Assembly: GCA_030425425.1 (NCBI GenBank) | Contig: JAUIAO010000003.1 | Coordinates: 124,001 to 188,000, forward strand | Reading direction: 5' to 3' | Length of the DNA stretch: 64,000 bases | Source of the DNA: Bacteroidia bacterium | Lineage (GTDB): Bacteria; Bacteroidota; Bacteroidia; Cytophagales; Cyclobacteriaceae | Part shown: positions 62,909 to 64,000 of the stretch, in pieces | Layout of the letters: every line of letters starts with the position of its first letter | Position numbering within the stretch: the first letter of the stretch is position 1 | The notes under the pieces: generated by a model | The model's input: the letters and a program-made list of their open reading frames with translations, nothing else | Database searches by the model: none | Told to the model about the DNA's origin: nothing | Made by a program: the position numbers and the translations under genes

Positions 62909-64000
62909 ATGATAAAGACTATCACCTACAGATTAATTTTCATCGGCCTTTTCGTGATTTCTGTACAATCTTTTGCTCAAATCACTACACCGAGACCAAG
63001 TCCCCAAGCGACTCTTCAGCAGCGCATTGCCAATACAGACATTTCAATCAAATATTCCAGACCATCTGTGAATCGAGGGAATACCGATCGTACTGGCCAG
63101 GTATGGGGAGGATTAGTCCCATGGGGTCTTGCCAATAATGCCTTTGGAAACATGCAGCCTATGCCCTGGCGTGCTGGTGCTAATGAAAATACAGTGATTA
63201 CGTTTTCCACTCCGGTTTTGGTGGAGGGAAAATCTATTGATGCGGGTAGCTATGGTGTACATATGATTCCTGAAGAGAGTGGGAAAGTCGTTGTTATATT
63301 TAGTTCAAACACCTCTTCATGGGGTAGTTTCTGGTACGACCAGAGTGAGGATGTGCTGAGAGTGGAGGTAGAGATAGTAGATGCTCCATTTACGAATGTA
63401 TTGACCTATGATTTTATTGAATTCGGCAGAAATAAAGGCACTCTGGCGCTCTCGTGGGATAATAAGCAAATACCGATTGAGCTTGCGGTGACCGATGAGG
63501 TGATTCTTGCTGGCATTAGAGATGAGCTCAGAGGTGTGCAGGGATTTGGCTGGCAAGGACCATTTAGTGCAGCCAATTACTGTCTCAGCAATAACCTGAA
63601 CCATGATGAAGCTATAAAATGGGCAGACATGGCTATAGCAGCTAATAAAAATGGCCAGACTTTAGGACTAAAAGCTGCTTTGCTTTTTCAGAAAGGAGAC
63701 AATGAACAGGCCGTGGAAGTAGCTAATGAGGCAAAAAGTATAGCCACCATGAACGAACTGAATAGCCTTGGGTATCAACTGATGGGTGCAAAACAGTTTG
63801 ATAAAGCGGAGGAGTTCTTCAAACTGAATATTAAGAAAAACCCTAAAGTGGCCAATTGCTACGACAGCATGGGAGAGTGCTATGTGGCGATGGGAGAGAA
63901 TGCTAAGGCAATCAAAATGTTTAAGAAGTCACTTTCCCTGAATCCAAATCAATTTGTGAAGGCCAATTCGGTTGCCAATCTCAAAAGATTGGGAGTAGAG
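62909..64000 (+). CDS. DUF2911 and TPR exported protein (partial, right edge)
   Basis: At least 364 residues; runs off the window. Signal peptide (LIFIGLFVISVQSFAQ), then DUF2911 (about 30-190: ISIKYSRPSVNRGN, WGGLVPWGLANNAFG, WRAGANENTVITFS, YDFIEFGRNKGTLALSW), then TPR repeats from about 225 on (AIKWADMAIAANKNG, FDKAEEFFKLNIKKNPK, KAIKMFKKSLSLNP). Periplasmic; function unknown. Common in Bacteroidota. Confidence 0.9.
   Translation, partial: MIKTITYRLIFIGLFVISVQSFAQITTPRPSPQATLQQRIANTDISIKYSRPSVNRGNTDRTGQVWGGLVPWGLANNAFGNMQPMPWRAGANENTVITFSTPVLVEGKSIDAGSYGVHMIPEESGKVVVIFSSNTSSWGSFWYDQSEDVLRVEVEIVDAPFTNVLTYDFIEFGRNKGTLALSWDNKQIPIELAVTDEVILAGIRDELRGVQGFGWQGPFSAANYCLSNNLNHDEAIKWADMAIAANKNGQTLGLKAALLFQKGDNEQAVEVANEAKSIATMNELNSLGYQLMGAKQFDKAEEFFKLNIKKNPKVANCYDSMGECYVAMGENAKAIKMFKKSLSLNPNQFVKANSVANLKRLGVE

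Overview
The window looks like chromosome of a marine, gliding-type Bacteroidota (order Cytophagales). Pointers are the DUF1987/SiaC and DUF4286 proteins, Rho with a long charged N-terminal insert, the porin + DUF4212 + VC_2705-type symporter module, a carotenoid operon run by a CarH/LitR-like regulator and an ECF sigma factor, and a textbook Bacteroidota promoter (TTTG-20-TATCTTTG) before rplU. Base composition is moderate to AT-rich in non-coding DNA. No rRNA, tRNA or CRISPR array was seen.

Layout. 1-6.9 kb: an alpha-2-macroglobulin-like lipoprotein (runs off the left edge; its signal peptide is out of frame), SiaC-like protein, PAS protein, M52-type protease, QueG, RuvB. 6.9-8.7 kb: ApbE and a ZIP metal transporter. 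8.8-22.7 kb: a short-chain-fatty-acid uptake and activation block: IS1-InsA-like DNA-binding protein, porin, DUF4212 subunit + Na+/solute symporter, symporter-fused (SSS-STAC) histidine kinase, response regulator, PrpE-like and Acs acyl-CoA synthetases, then a CBS/DUF294 protein and a DnaQ-like exonuclease. It is functionally tied to 39.4-44.0 kb, where isocitrate lyase and malate synthase (glyoxylate shunt) lie divergent from a RamB/ScfR-like regulator with a perfect palindrome in the shared promoter region.

22.7-37.7 kb is accessory DNA in which nearly every gene is on the minus strand: a MazF-type toxin-antitoxin pair bracketed by a 55-bp direct repeat of the preceding gene's end, a zeta-like toxin pair, an IS110 transposase, a group II intron in antisense orientation, a 1385-residue membrane-anchored STAND NTPase resembling Avs antiphage proteins, an SH3-domain exported protein, a tyrosine recombinase, an IR-flanked GIY-YIG gene and a 41-bp tandem repeat. 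The most striking observation is that the SH3 gene and the Avs-like gene have integron-cassette architecture: each begins with a GTTRRRY core, each ends with the exact complement (RYYYAAC), and between them lies a ~118-bp attC-like imperfect palindrome. The adjacent recombinase lacks the insertion typical of IntI and points the 'wrong' way, so this may be a non-canonical integron.

44-64 kb returns to core functions: nrdAB with a cluster of DnaA boxes upstream, rplU-rpmA, a NUMOD4/HNH gene, the carotenoid operon (crtI, crtB, lycopene cyclase, ispH, crtZ) with regulators and a frameshifted CruF-like gene, DUF4286, GNAT, SerS, Rho, a three-gene V4R-domain operon, and a DUF2911/TPR protein running off the right edge.

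All assignments rest on reading motifs by eye; no database search was run.
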